Origin: Hydra vulgaris
Lineage: Eukaryota; Cnidaria; Hydrozoa; Anthoathecata; Hydridae
Direction: 5' to 3'
Assembly (NCBI RefSeq): GCF_038396675.1
Contig: NC_088932.1
Coordinates: 23,059,501 to 23,123,500, forward strand
DNA length: 64,000 bases
Part shown: positions 10,011 through 20,719 of the stretch, in pieces
Layout of the letters: the number at the start of each line of letters is the position of its first letter
Position numbering within the stretch: position 1 is the stretch's first letter
The notes under the pieces: generated by a model
Database searches by the model: none
Told to the model about the DNA's origin: nothing
What the model saw: the letters and a program-made list of their open reading frames with translations, nothing else
Program-made: the position numbers and the translations under genes

Positions 10011-11105
10011 GACCGATTTATCGATTTAAGTAAAGCTTTTGACACTGTCAATCATCAAATCCTTCTATCCAAACTGAAAAGTTATGGTATAATAAATACT
10101 AATTTGTCCTGGTTTGATAGTTACTTGTCTAATAGAAAGCAGTTTATTTCATATGATAGCGGAAAAACGGAATATAAGTCAATCACCTGTGGTGTTCCTC
10201 AAGGATCAATTTTAGGACCACTTTTATTTCTCGTTTATATTAACGACTTATATAAATTTTCTAACATTTCAAACTTAATTTTGTTTGCAGATGATACAAA
10301 CTTGTTTTATTCTAGTAAAGATATCAGTAAATTATTTCAAACAGTAAACAAAGAACTTAAAAAATTAACCCAATGGTTTAAATCAAACAAACTATCTTTG
10401 AACATCAATAAATCCAAATACACTTTGTTCCATCGTCTTCATAAAAAACAAGATATTCCATTAAAACTTCCTGATCTTTTTATTGATAACGCATTATTAA
10501 AAAGAGAGCAATCAATAAAATTTTTAGGTGTGGTTCTGGATGAAAATTTAATCTGGAGGGACCACATAGGTCTAATTGAAAATAAAATATCAAAAAATAT
10601 AGGTGTTTTGTATAAAGCCAAGCAGTTTTTAAATCTATCTTGTTTAAAAAACTTATATTTTTCTTTAATTCATTGCTACTTAAATTATGCAAACGTTGCT
10701 TGGTGCAGCACAAATGCAACAAAAGTAAAAAAACTGTTTAGTAAACAAAAACAGGCTATAAGGATAATTACAAACGTAGACCGTTTCTCTCACACTCAAA
10801 CATTATTTAATAAACTTAATATTCTAAATGTATATAAACTAAACCTTTACCATATTCTTATCTTCATGTTTAAACTTGATAAAAAAATATCACCAATGTT
10901 ATTTAATTCACTTTTTGAAAAAATAAACCACATATACCCTACCAGATTTTCAAAAAACAATTACATTCAATCCAAAACGCATTATTCAGCAACCAAATTC
11001 TCAATTGCTAACCGAGGTCCTAAGCTGTGGAATACAATATTAAATAATGAGCTGAAATCTAATGATTCTTTAAACCAGTTTAAAACAAACTTAAGCAATT
11101 ACTGA
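10011..11105 (+). pseudogene. 5'-truncated CR1/L2-like LINE: reverse transcriptase and C-terminal part
   Basis: The open frame runs from [15 protein letters not shown] (about 10011) to TAC TGA at 11105, about 364 codons. RT motifs are in order: [12 protein letters not shown] (catalytic Asp), CGVPQGSILGPLLFLVYIND, and LFADDTNLFYS with the YADD-type catalytic pair, then FLGVVLDENLIWRDHI and the terminal NRGPKLWNTIL. The N-terminal half of RT and the endonuclease are missing, as expected after abortive reverse transcription. Its closest relative in the window is the complete LINE at 52.5-57.2 kb. No internal stop breaks the remaining frame, so the insertion may be fairly young. Confidence 0.85.
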
Positions 11106-11590
11106 TGATACATGAAAATGAATTAAAGTTCTTCTAAAAAGCTTTGTAAACTAGCAAACAAAAACAAAAATTAACCTACTAATTACTCTTTAATATTATA
11201 TTTAATATTCTAAACAATAGTCTGCTATTGTAAATGTATTTCTTATCTTATAAGTTTTGAATTTACAAACGATTTTTTTAAGTTTTATTATTTGAAATAC
11301 TAATTACTAAAAATATTGTAAAATTTTATAATTTCAATTTTTATTAAAAAAAGTTATTGTAAATTCTTTTTGTAATATTAATACTTATATATCATCTTAT
11401 TTTACGAATCAGTTCTTAAATATAAATACTCTTTGAATTACTAAATATTTTAAACGTTATATATTTTATTTTTTCCATTTTGTTAAAACATTTGATGAAT
11501 ATGCATTTTTTTTTGGGGGGGGGGGGGGGGCTTAATGATAAGATGAATTTTGTCTTCTTCAAGCCCCAGTCATGTAAATATTTGTTTTTA
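11106..11590 (+). mobile_element. 3' UTR of the truncated LINE with a terminal hairpin
   Basis: AT-rich sequence ends in a G-run at 11514-11530 followed by CTTAATGATAAGATGAATTT, TGTCTTCTTC and AAGCCCC. GGGGCTT pairs with AAGCCCC around a GATAAGA/TCTT core. The full LINE ends in a similar block at about 57133-57175, so this is likely a conserved 3' element. Confidence 0.6.
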
Positions 11591-11835
11591 TAAATTACGA
11601 GCGTAAATTATTTTCAATCGGCAAATACAATACTAAAACTAATGACCCACTCAAATCAACTTATTTTTTTTTGTCATAGTCATGTAATTATTATTTATAT
11701 TAGACGAAATTTTATTAAATTTTTATTACCCAAAAGCTAAAAATTTATCTCCTTTAAAATATTGGAGGGGTGGGACTTTTCCCAAACACCTGCATCTGTT
11801 GCTAATGCATACTGTTTCTTTTTTTTTTTAAACTT

Positions 11836-11930
11836 AGGTGCCTCAAGAAGTCCTTACTTTTCACGGAGCACTACGCAAGAGGATCTAACAGAAAGTTCGC
11901 TACTCTTTTCTTTTTGATGTACCAAAACTT
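11836..11930 (-). mobile_element. diverged fragment of the tRNA-derived SINE
   Basis: The stretch TTAGGTGCCTCAAGAAGTCC...CACGGAGCAC matches the body of the SINE copy at 13627 (TTAGGTACCCCAAGAAGACC...CACAAAGCACCGCGG). Only the body is recognisable here; the tRNA-like head is lost. Confidence 0.45.
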
Positions 11931-12620
11931 ACTTCGGTATAATGCTATAGGAAATTTAAAACTAGGTTTCTTACTAGATTCACGTATAATGTTCTAAATT
12001 TTGTCCATATTATTAAATTTCTTGCCAAAGAAAAATAAAGCTGTTCATTTTTGAAAAAAAAAAAAAAAAAAATCTAACTTTTTTTTTAATCTGTTTATTT
12101 TGCCTTCTACAATAAATACAACTTTCGTATATATATACAACAAAATAATTCTGTCTTATCACTGAGCCCCATTTTTATAAAATCGTGGTTTATAAATACC
12201 ATATTATAATGGTGTAAATATACAAAGTAGTAATTAGTAATTGCTAAAATGCTTACATTATCTGCAGTTGCAAAAAGAAAAAGAAGGCAGCTGCAGTTGA
12301 AAAAAAATGAATATATACTTGTATTAAAATAAAATAAAAAAATAAAAAGAGAGATATATACATATATTTATATAGAGAGAGTAATGTTATTAATAAACCT
12401 TGTTATGGTGGATTGTGATAATAACATTCTTTTAAAATAATTTTTTTTTAACTATCTTGATTTTTTATTAGAGTTTTACTTTATTTAAAAGAAACATTTA
12501 AAATCTAGCATTTTGAGTTCTATAAATGAAAACAACCGTTTGGATTCTTTTTTAAATTGCTCAAGAGTGGTTTTCAGTTTTATTCAATTTTGGGAATAAA
12601 ATAACAAAATGAATTTATCA
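11931..12620. other. AT-rich stretch with poly(A) and (GA)-like runs
   Basis: No gene. An A-run lies at 12054-12070 and (AG/AT) repeats near 12350-12380. Confidence 0.5.
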
Positions 12621-12624
12621 GTAT

Positions 12625-14235
12625 TCAGAGAAAAATTGTTACTTACAAACCACTCATTAACTTTATCTAATTGATCATTAACATGTTTAAAAAGTATTTT
12701 AATATCTTTTTGTTAATAAATGAGATTATAGTCATCTGCAATTAGAATAAAATTTATAAGATTTGATAATAAATAAAGATCATTTATGTACATTAGAAAC
12801 AACAATGGTATTAGAATCGAGCCCTGTGGAACCCCACAAGTTATTGAGTGTTTAACTGTTTCTTTTGAATTGCACCATATGAGTTGTTTTCTATTTGTTA
12901 AATAATCTTTAAAACAAAGTAAATTTTTATTTCTAATGCCATAGTGTTCAAGTTTACTTAGCAGTATATCATGGTTTACTATACCAAAGGGTTTGGCCAG
13001 ATCAATGAAAACTCCTAATGTAAATTAATCTTTGTTTAGAGCGTCTGATATCTCGTTAACAAGGTCAACTACTGCGTGTCAGTTGAATGCTTTTTTTGAA
13101 CCGGAACTGTTTTTTTACAACATGTCGTTTTTTGTCAGATAATCATAGAGCCTGTTGTACATTATACGCTCAAGTATCTTTGAGAAACAAGGCAAGATAG
13201 AAATTGGTTTGCAGTTTTAAATGTTGGAGGCATCTCTTAAAAATTGGTGTGATTCGGGCAATTTTAAACTTATCCGGAACGAAATCTGATTTTGAAGGAA
13301 GTTTATAGATATGTAATAAAGATGTTTCAATGTCATCAACTACGGATATTACAACATTGGCGCTAGTTTTAATAAAAACTGCGGGGTTTTTTTTTTAAGG
13401 CTATTAAGAGCAATTCACAAACTTTAAGATTAGATTCGTCCATGTGCGTACTATATCTTTTTAAATAAAAATCAAAACTTGTTGAGCTCAGCGGAATTGT
13501 TTTAGCTAAGTTCGGTCCTATATTATCAAAGAAGCTGGCAAGATGCTTAGCAATAAAAGATCTTTATAAACTAGCTTTTTATTAATCAGAAGTTTTTTTG
13601 GTAGAATATTTTTTTTTTTTGTTATTTAGGTACCCCAAGAAGACCTAATGGTCTTGTCACAAAGCACCGCGGATGTGCATTTAACCAGGAAGTTCACGTT
13701 TCCTTCCTCACCGTGACGCGAAAATATGTCCAAAGCTCGTTTCGAACCTGGATCTCTTGCTTCTAAAGCAAGCGCTCGGCCGCACTATATACTTATACTT
13801 TGTGTTTATAGTATAGTGCGCCACGGCCGCACTATATACTTATACTTTGTGTTTTTTCCAATTATTTCATTAATAACATGTTTTTTTAGTGTTTTTATTT
13901 GTTTTTTCTAATAATTTTTTCGTAATAAATTTTTTTAGAGTGTTTTTTGGTTTTTTCAAATAGATTTCTATAATTTTAAGAATTTATCATACAGTTTTTG
14001 TTTAATTTGTGAGGACTTAAATAGGCCTATGGACATCCAAGGAGTTAAAAGAGACTTGCTCTTCATAACACATTTTTTTTAAGGAAATGCTCTTTCGTAC
14101 TGTTTGCAAAACTACTTAAGAAATAAATCATATGCATTATTAACATCATATGATATGTCTACTTTCATGCAAAAAACTAAAGGCGTACCAGATATTTTTA
14201 CTGAATATAGCGGATATTGAAATTTTCTTAAGTTC
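12625..14235 (-). pseudogene. antisense CR1/L2-like LINE remnant (RT plus upstream linker), split by a SINE
   Basis: Read on the minus strand, the right part (14235-13860) encodes a decayed NNAYDLFLK...SPWM-like linker that matches the full LINE (NNAYDLFLNQF, PWMTKGLL). The left part (13600-12625) continues with PKKLLINKK, then FVPDKFKIARITPIFK, GVFIDLAKPFGIVNHDILLS, CGVPQGSILIPLLFLMYIND and LIADDYNLI. Frameshifts and stops are frequent and the catalytic FADD has become IADD. The RT ends abruptly after DKVNEWFV at about 12640, so the 3' end is missing. A SINE at about 13612-13855 interrupts it. Confidence 0.75.
13612..13855 (-). mobile_element. tRNA-derived SINE inserted in the antisense LINE
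   Basis: On the minus strand the head reads GCGGCCGAGCGCTTGC...CCAGGTTCGAAACGAG, a degenerate box A and a good box B (GGTTCGAA). The body ends near CTTCTTGGGGTACCTAA beside a T-run (an A-tail on the minus strand). A 29-bp block starting GCCGCACTATATACTTATAC occurs twice (about 13778 and 13825), with GTGCGCCACGGCC between the copies, so the head end is locally duplicated. The copy at 50597-50760 belongs to the same family. Confidence 0.65.
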
Positions 14236-14239
14236 TATA

Positions 14240-14629
14240 ACACGGTTATTTCGATAATAGGGAGAGGTGCTATATTTAGATACGCATGCGTTAATAGTTT
14301 ATAAAAATTTCAAACCTTTAAAACGGTGGTGGTCCTTAGCCTGTTTGCTGCCAACTATGAGTTTACTCGTAGTAAGTCGGTGTCATTTATTTGCCAACTG
14401 GAGTCATGAATTTGCCAACTACGAGTTTACTCGTAGATGTTTACGAGTTTACTCGTAGTTTAGTCGTACTAACGTATTACAAATAATATTTGCGCACGAT
14501 TGGTTTTGTCTATTTAATCTTTTTTCATAGCATCACAGTTGATTTTGAAAATAGATTACAAATAAGTTTTTAATTTAAAAATTCCGGGAACCTAATTAAA
14601 ATGCGGATAAAAACTTGATACCATACACT
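14240..14629 (-). pseudogene. distal part of a piggyBac-like transposase remnant
   Basis: Immediately left of the hAT insertion the minus strand reads VYGIKFLSAF and then decays. It continues the piggyBac-like reading that ends at KNKRQVY on the right side of the hAT (17286 onward), once the duplicated 8 bp is counted once. Further left only scattered similarity remains and three short hairpin repeats occur (14355-14458). Confidence 0.45.
14355..14458. repeat. three copies of an 18-bp hairpin word
   Basis: CTATGAGTTTACTCGTAG (14355-14372), CTACGAGTTTACTCGTAG (14419-14436) and TTACGAGTTTACTCGTAG (14441-14458). The middle copy is a perfect 7-bp stem with a TTTA loop. They may be transposase-binding repeats near the end of the piggyBac-like remnant, but this is a guess. 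Confidence 0.7.
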
Positions 14630-17285
14630 TAGGGATGGCAATCCCGGGATTACAGACAAATTCATGATCCCGAAATCCCGGGATTAGTCTCTAAAATTTC
14701 CCGGGATTTCGGGATTGTAATAAACAATAAATAAAAACAAAAATTGATTAAACTTAATTTATTTATTTAAAATGTCTAAATTTTCGCTATAAAATTTGTT
14801 GAGCTGCTTATTCTCCATGCAATGTTTTCCTTTTATTTTTTTAAATTCTTAACGTTGGCGTGATTGTCACAAGTTCTTTAACATTAAAAGTTATCAAATA
14901 CGGAAGGTATATTAAATAAACTTTATTTATTAATTCTAAGTATAATTGTTTTCACATAAGTTCATTTTGAATTATGAATAAAGATAATTAGTCAATAAAT
15001 AGCTTAAAATATAACTTTTTTTTTTCAATAAGATAGAAATTAGCCTAATATCATGACTAACTACGCTGAATTCAACAGCACAAATCTCATATGGAAACAT
15101 TTTTTAAAAGGAGCAGATGAAACAGCCTTATGCAAAGTAATTACATGCAAAAAAATATTAAAAATTGCTGGTGGTTCAACAAAAGGTCTTCATACCCATT
15201 TACTTTCCATACATAAAATTAAATTAACATCGCAGGAATCAAGTTTATCCACGACACCTTCAACTTCAAAAGAAGTTATTTTCCAACAACATCGAAAAAA
15301 GATGAATGCCTACCTGAAGTATTTGCCCGTATGGCAGCAAAAGATGGTATATCATTTAATACAATTTGCAACTCTTCTGATATACGAGCTGGGTTAGTTG
15401 CACAAGGCTTTAAAAATGTCCCAAAATCACGAAACACTATTCGAAAAATAGTGTTAGACTACTATGAACAGGTTAAAAAACTAGTTATAAAGGAAATAAT
15501 TGATCAAATATCAAGAGGCTTCAAGTTTTCCTTAACGCTTGATGAGTGGACTTCTTTTGGAAACTGCAGATACATGAATGTGAACGTACACGAGTTGAAA
15601 AGTTATTGGAATTTAGGTTTGATTCGCATTTTAGGATCTATGCCAGCAGAAAAGTGCGTTTCACTTCTAAACGAAAGACTCAACAATTTTAAAATAAAAC
15701 TTGAGGACGATATCATTGGTATTACCACGGATGGTGCAAGCGTCATGAAGAAACTTGGAAAAATTATAGAAAGCGATCAACAACTATGCTTTGCCCACGC
15801 TCTACAGCTGGCAGTAATATCAGTTCTTTATAAAAATGACCCCAATTACTTGGAAATCGATGAAATTTTAGATGATGAGCACACTACCTTTGCAAGTTTA
15901 GAGAACCACAGTGATGAAGAAAAAGATAATGATTGTATTAATGACTATGCTTCTTAAGAGGAAGATTGTATTCAAGATTCAAATAATTCATTTTTGTTTA
16001 ATGAAACCACTGAGGTTACTATTAAACACCAAGTTTTTGGACCTGTTATAACAAAGGTCAGGAAAATTGTAAAAATCTTTAAAAGGTCCCCAACCAAAAA
16101 TGAAAATTATTTACAAAAGTACGTAAAAATTGAGTTTGGAAAGGTCATCCATTTGATTATGGATTGTAAAACCCGATGGAGCAGCTTATTGCTTATGCTT
16201 GAAAGATTTGACAAATTAAAATATTGTGTTAAAAAGGCATTTCTAGATTTAGAATTGGATTCCAAGATTGACAATTCAATTAAGATGGACGAAAATGAAT
16301 ATAAAATTGTATCTGATTTAGTAGCACTTTTGACTCCTGTTAAAGCCACTGTGGAAGCACTTTGTCGACAAGACGCAACTTTAATTACAGCTGACATTGC
16401 ATTAGAGTTTATGTTGACCAAAATAAAACAACAAAAATATGAAATCGGGAATAAACTGTATACTGCTTTGAGTCACCGAATTAAAGAGAGGAGAACACCA
16501 TTAAGTAGCTTAGTTTATTATCTTCATAATGGCCAGGTTACATCAACGAAAATCACAGATGTTTTTGTACCAAATACAAGTAATCAAAATAAAAAGATTA
16601 TAGTAAGCATGATAAAGCGTTTTCATCCCGCAGATATAGCATCAGCAGCAGACAGCAGTTGTGATGTTCAGCTAAACCAGGTTTTAAGAAGCGACGAAGT
16701 TGATAAGAAAGTCAAAACAATTAGTGAACAATTAAACGAAGTTATGGAAAAAGGATTGATAGCTATACGAACAACGCCTATAAGGGTAGAAAGTATAACT
16801 TCTAAGATTCAAAAAGAAATGTTTTTATTTGAAAGTGGTGGCACAAGAAGTGATCACCTTCAAAAAGTGTATAACTATATTCTATCTATACGACCAACAA
16901 GTGTAGAGTCTGAACGAGCATTCTCAGCCGCTGGGTTTTTATGCTCTAAAAATCGAACACGATTAAACGATGAAATGATGGACGCTTTGAGTTTTTTAAG
17001 GTGGAGCTTTCAAAACGAATTATAACTCTTATATATTAATATATACTTATATTATTTTTAAACATTGTTATTTTGTGTTATCGTTTAAAGGTGTTATTTA
17101 TAGTTTAAATTACTTTACTTCATCAGTTAAATTAATCATATAATAGTGTTTGATTATTAAAAGTTCTTCGCAGGCTTTATCTTCTATGATTGTAAGTTTT
17201 TCATTCAATCCCGGGATTTCCCGGGGACAAATTTGTAATCCCGAAATCCCGGGATTGAGAATTTCCGGGATTTTTGCCATCCCTA
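14630..17285 (+). mobile_element. hAT transposon (hAT-1), 2656 bp, with 8-bp target duplication
   Basis: The ends TAGGGATGGCAATCCCGG and (reverse complement of the right end) TAGGGATGGCAAAAATCCCG form inverted repeats. CATACACT flanks both sides (14622-14629 and 17286-17293), the 8-bp duplication expected of hAT. Subterminal CCCGGGATT and CCCGAAATCCCGGG words recur at both ends (14643-14715 and 17208-17275), likely transposase-binding sites. The element lies inside a piggyBac-like gene. Confidence 0.92.
15053..17025 (+). pseudogene. hAT transposase with BED finger, one frameshift and one stop
   Basis: The N-terminus (15053 ATG) looks like a BED zinc finger (WKHFLKGADETALCKVITC, then HTHLLSIH). 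A frameshift at about 15270-15300 leads into the frame of LPEVFARMAAKDGISFNTIC. That frame stops at TAA 15955-15957 but continues open to 17025. RNase H-like landmarks are LTLDEWTS (first Asp, 15541), GITTDGAS (second Asp, 15730), CFAHALQLAV (hAT Cys/His) and the C-terminal dimerisation block RPTSVESERAFSAAGFLCS ending ALSFLRWSF. Only two lesions separate this from a complete protein of about 650 residues. The enzyme would cut and paste its own element in the nucleus; this copy should be inactive. Confidence 0.88.
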
Positions 17286-17660
17286 CATACACTTGTCTTT
17301 TATTTTTCACATATTGCCTGAATACAAGACGTCCCTTCCAAAGCATCACTGATTCATCAATTAAAATATTTTTATTAGAACAGTAGATCCTATCCAATTC
17401 AAGTGATCGAGAAGTCCAATAATTTTACACAAGCGTCTACTACCCAAATCTTCATCGTCAAAATAATGCTAGAACCGTAACATTAGTTGAATTTATTTCG
17501 TGGCATTGTTCTAGAAAAAATTCTTAGACCAGTAGTGTTAAAAGAATGGCAGTTTGACACATCCCATATGAAGAATGACTTTAAGGAACTGCCGCAGATC
17601 TTCTGAATTTATTGGTTTTATATTATATTTCACTTAGATTTGGACCATAAACTAAATTGC
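17286..17660 (-). pseudogene. piggyBac-like transposase remnant, proximal part
   Basis: On the minus strand: PINSEDLRQFLKVILHMGCV (about 17625-17560), then a stop-filled stretch with YWSKNFF and FDDEDLG, then NKNILIDESVMLWKGRLVFR followed by QYVKNKRQVY up to the hAT junction. Those words match the piggyBac DDE transposase pattern (INSEELRQFLGILLLMG, DESMVLWRGRLSFRQY). Several stops and shifts are present. The terminal repeats and TTAA sites of this older element were not located. Confidence 0.7.
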
Positions 17661-19080
17661 TTATTTTTCATAACCACCGAGATTTTTTTTATTTAATCAA
17701 TTTTCTTCAAGATATTCTTAAAATTGTTTTTATTCCTAAATTTAAAAAAACATACGGCACCAAGACTTAATTAAAATACCATATATAAACTATTAAAATT
17801 ACTACATATATATAGCGGATGACCAGATATGCAAAAAACTAAAAAACACAGGTTTTAAATGACGAAATTAACAGTTAACAATGACAATGATAAAAGATCC
17901 CATATCTTTTATTGTGAACATTTATTTTAAGAGTTCATGGATGTTTATCGTCAACTTTTCTAAATTCCAAAAATTAAATTTTAGCAAAATTTAACACGGA
18001 TTTCTTGTTTTGATAAGTTAATAAATGATATTAAAAAGGCGAATATCGTGAATATATTGAAGTTACTTTGATAATGCATTTAGTTTTATTAATTTTCATA
18101 TTTTTCTATTAAATAATAATTTATAAGAGATTGACAGAATATTTAAACAATATTTTGTCAGCTTTTCTTTTTTGTTATATAAATAAATGTGATAAGAGAA
18201 ACCACAAGTTAAAATAACTACACACCGAAAACGAGTTTGTTATCAACAAATTTGTTTTTATAAGTAATGCTGACTTAATTATTATTTTAAAAAGTGAGAT
18301 GGGGACGCACTTATTGCCGAGGCAGAATGGCCTTTAAGCTTTTAGTCGTTTATTTTTGCCTTATTTTAATAAAGATTGAAATTTAATTAACCATTATACT
18401 ACCCTTTAATTTTTTATTTGTAATATTTTTTGATAAAATAAACTTAACTGCGTTAAGAAAAAAAAAATACAATTTTTCATCATGAAAAGTGATTTTTGAA
18501 AATAGTAAACAAATTCAAATTATTTTTTAATTAAATTCCCGTGTGAATTTACAACCATTTTTTATTGTTAAGAGGGCAATAATAACTTTTTTTTTGAGTT
18601 TGTCACAGTATTTGCAGAAGTTAATGGCATCAATATGTCAACTGTACCTATTGAGGCACAATGCCTAGATCGTTGAAGTTAATGGCATGACTATGCGGAG
18701 CTCATTGGTTGGAGGATCTATGTGCTCTGTATAACTTATATTATAGGACATATTTTTTATTTAAATTTTATGCATTTAAATAAATGGCATATACTTATGA
18801 TGTATAAAAACTTTTTTATAACAAATAGTATTTTTTTTAACATTTCATTTTTAAAATGTAATAATGTTAAAGAGTAAAATTATTGTTTATGTGACACAAC
18901 GATCGCAAAAAGTGACCAACAGAGCCGTCCGGTTACGTAAACCTGGGAGATGTGAATATAGCAGTAGATTGTAGATGATGTCATTGGGTAAGAATCATGG
19001 ATGAATGTAAAGAATATTTTGTAGGAGGAATAAAACTTTAGGACTACAGGGAGAAGGTGAACAATAACTCACGCTCTAGT
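17661..19080. other. AT-rich intergenic stretch
   Basis: No coding region is supported. A short direct repeat, GAAGTTAATGGCAT, occurs at about 18617 and 18677. GC-richer bits near 18300 and 18910-18960 could be decayed element sequence, but no family is recognised. Confidence 0.5.
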
Positions 19081-19261
19081 TATCCTAAGCAAATGATAAA
19101 ACAATGGTCTATGAGTAAACAAGTATGTATAAATCCCTTGGTGTATTGGTGGCTATCGTGACTAAAAATATCATACAATATAAAATGATAAAATAAAATA
19201 AGTAAATAAAAAAATGGTAATAACTAATGGTTTGGGCAATATAAAAAGAAAAAACAAAATA

Positions 19262-19345
19262 TCCGTGTTCTACAAGGTTCGAACTCTGAATCTGTATGTT
19301 AGAACGCAGCGCACAAACCACTACGCTATAGTGTCAATATGTAAT
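19262..19345 (-). mobile_element. tRNA-like SINE head (minus strand)
   Basis: On the minus strand the order is a box A-like TAGCGTAGTGGTTTGTGCGC and a box B GAGTTCGAACCTTG, about 40 nt apart, as in a tRNA. The anticodon arm does not pair properly and no acceptor stem closes, so it is more likely a SINE head or tRNA relic than a working tRNA. The SINE body would extend to lower coordinates but no end is visible. Confidence 0.5.
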
Positions 19346-19671
19346 TGTAAAAAAGTGTTTATAAATGTCGTATAATTAATGTACTAAACAGTAAAAAATA
19401 GGAAACCGACAACTCCCTGTGTATCAGCAAAATATTTAAATGTTGTGAACTAAACAAATTAGGTACGTGCGTATCTGGCCTTTTACGGCACCGATTTCAA
19501 AGACAAAAACTGTGACCATTTTTTTCACAGCGTGCTCGAAGTCGGTGTGGTTAAGGTGTATTTATTTGTCGCTTTTTTTTAGAATTTTATATCAGCTTAG
19601 ACTTTGTTAAAAAAGTAGAATGTTTTATCTTGAATAAATTATGGTTTTTTTTTACGTGTAATAAATTTTTC

Positions 19672-20160
19672 AGTTTTTTTATTGGTATTTAAAATTTCGT
19701 TCCTGTTCTGCCACTGCATTGATATTGAAGGCATGTTGGTACATATTTGAAATTTTCCAGTCAACTGTATAGATCTATTTTCCATGTGCCTTCCAAATTT
19801 CATTAAAAAAAATTCATGACCACATACCGTATTTTTCGATTCAGTGGAGGTACTATTTCCACCTCTTTTAGTGTTACTGTTACTGTTACACTTTATAAAA
19901 CTGTTTCTGTTATTGTTACTGTTACTTTTTGTTATAAATCCTGTTTTTTTTTTTACTGTTACCGGTGGTTTTCATTCGGTTTTAAAATTTCGTTTCTGTT
20001 TCGGAGGTGCATTAATATTGAAGACATGTTGGTACATATTTAAAAATTTTCAGGCAACTGTATAGATCTATTTTCTATGTGCCTGCCAAATTTCATCAAA
20101 AAATATTTATGACCACATACCCTATTGTTCCGCGCAGTGGAGGTATGTATTTCCACTTCC
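19672..20160. repeat. direct duplication, period about 293 bp
   Basis: The block CATGTTGGTACATATTTGAA...CAACTGTATAGATCTATTTT...ATGACCACATACC at 19732-19830 recurs at 20025-20123 with about 85-90% identity. Each unit ends in CAGTGGAGGTA. The spacer is rich in GTTACT repeats (19870-19970). Open frames here are repeat artefacts; the CAGTGGAGGTA edge suggests a duplicated transposon end. Confidence 0.7.
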
Positions 20161-20360
20161 GTTACATAGTGTTATGGGGAGGGGCGGTTTTTGACAGTTG
20201 AGAATTCAGTATTTTTGATTTTTTATTCATTATAATGATATATTTTATTATAACTGCTATACGAACTTTTTTTTTAATAGCCTTTTACTAATAAGAGTAT
20301 TTAAGTTTTCTTTTTTATAACTGTTAAATGATTTACACAAAAACTAACAAGTATTATTAA

Positions 20361-20571
20361 GGTGGTTATATATTAATTTTTTCTTTGATGGCTAACTCTT
20401 TTCACCCACCAAAATTAGTTTAAAGGCAAAATTCTGCAAAATAAAATTTAAAATGCTAAAATTAAAATTATCTAACACTATTTTATGATGATTCTGCATA
20501 AAAATCATTAAAAACAAAAACAGCATTTTTTCAGCTTTTTCCATACCCATAATTTACCATATAGCCCCACC
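20361..20571. mobile_element. 211-bp MITE with TTAA target sites
   Basis: TTAA at 20357-20360 and 20572-20575 flank imperfect inverted repeats (GGTGGTTATATATTAATTTT; right end reversed GGTGGGGCTATATGGTAAAT). TTAA target use is typical of piggyBac and Kolobok families. The interior is non-coding. Confidence 0.6.
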
Positions 20572-20719
20572 TTAAGCTATATATGATATATAAAAATTAT
20601 ACAAATATTTAAAAAAAATTTTATAGATTAATGGTGATTTTTAAAATTATTTAATTATGATAAATAGCCGACCCAATTAAATAGTAGTATTATGATTGTT
20701 GAATTTAATTTAGTGCATC

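Noticed and set aside
17150..17386. Sense 78-codon frame over the hAT right end
   Set aside because: It spans the terminal inverted repeat and antisense piggyBac text and matches nothing.
19816..20065. Phe/Val-rich membrane-like small proteins
   Set aside because: They fall on GTTACT repeats and a 293-bp duplication and have no independent support.
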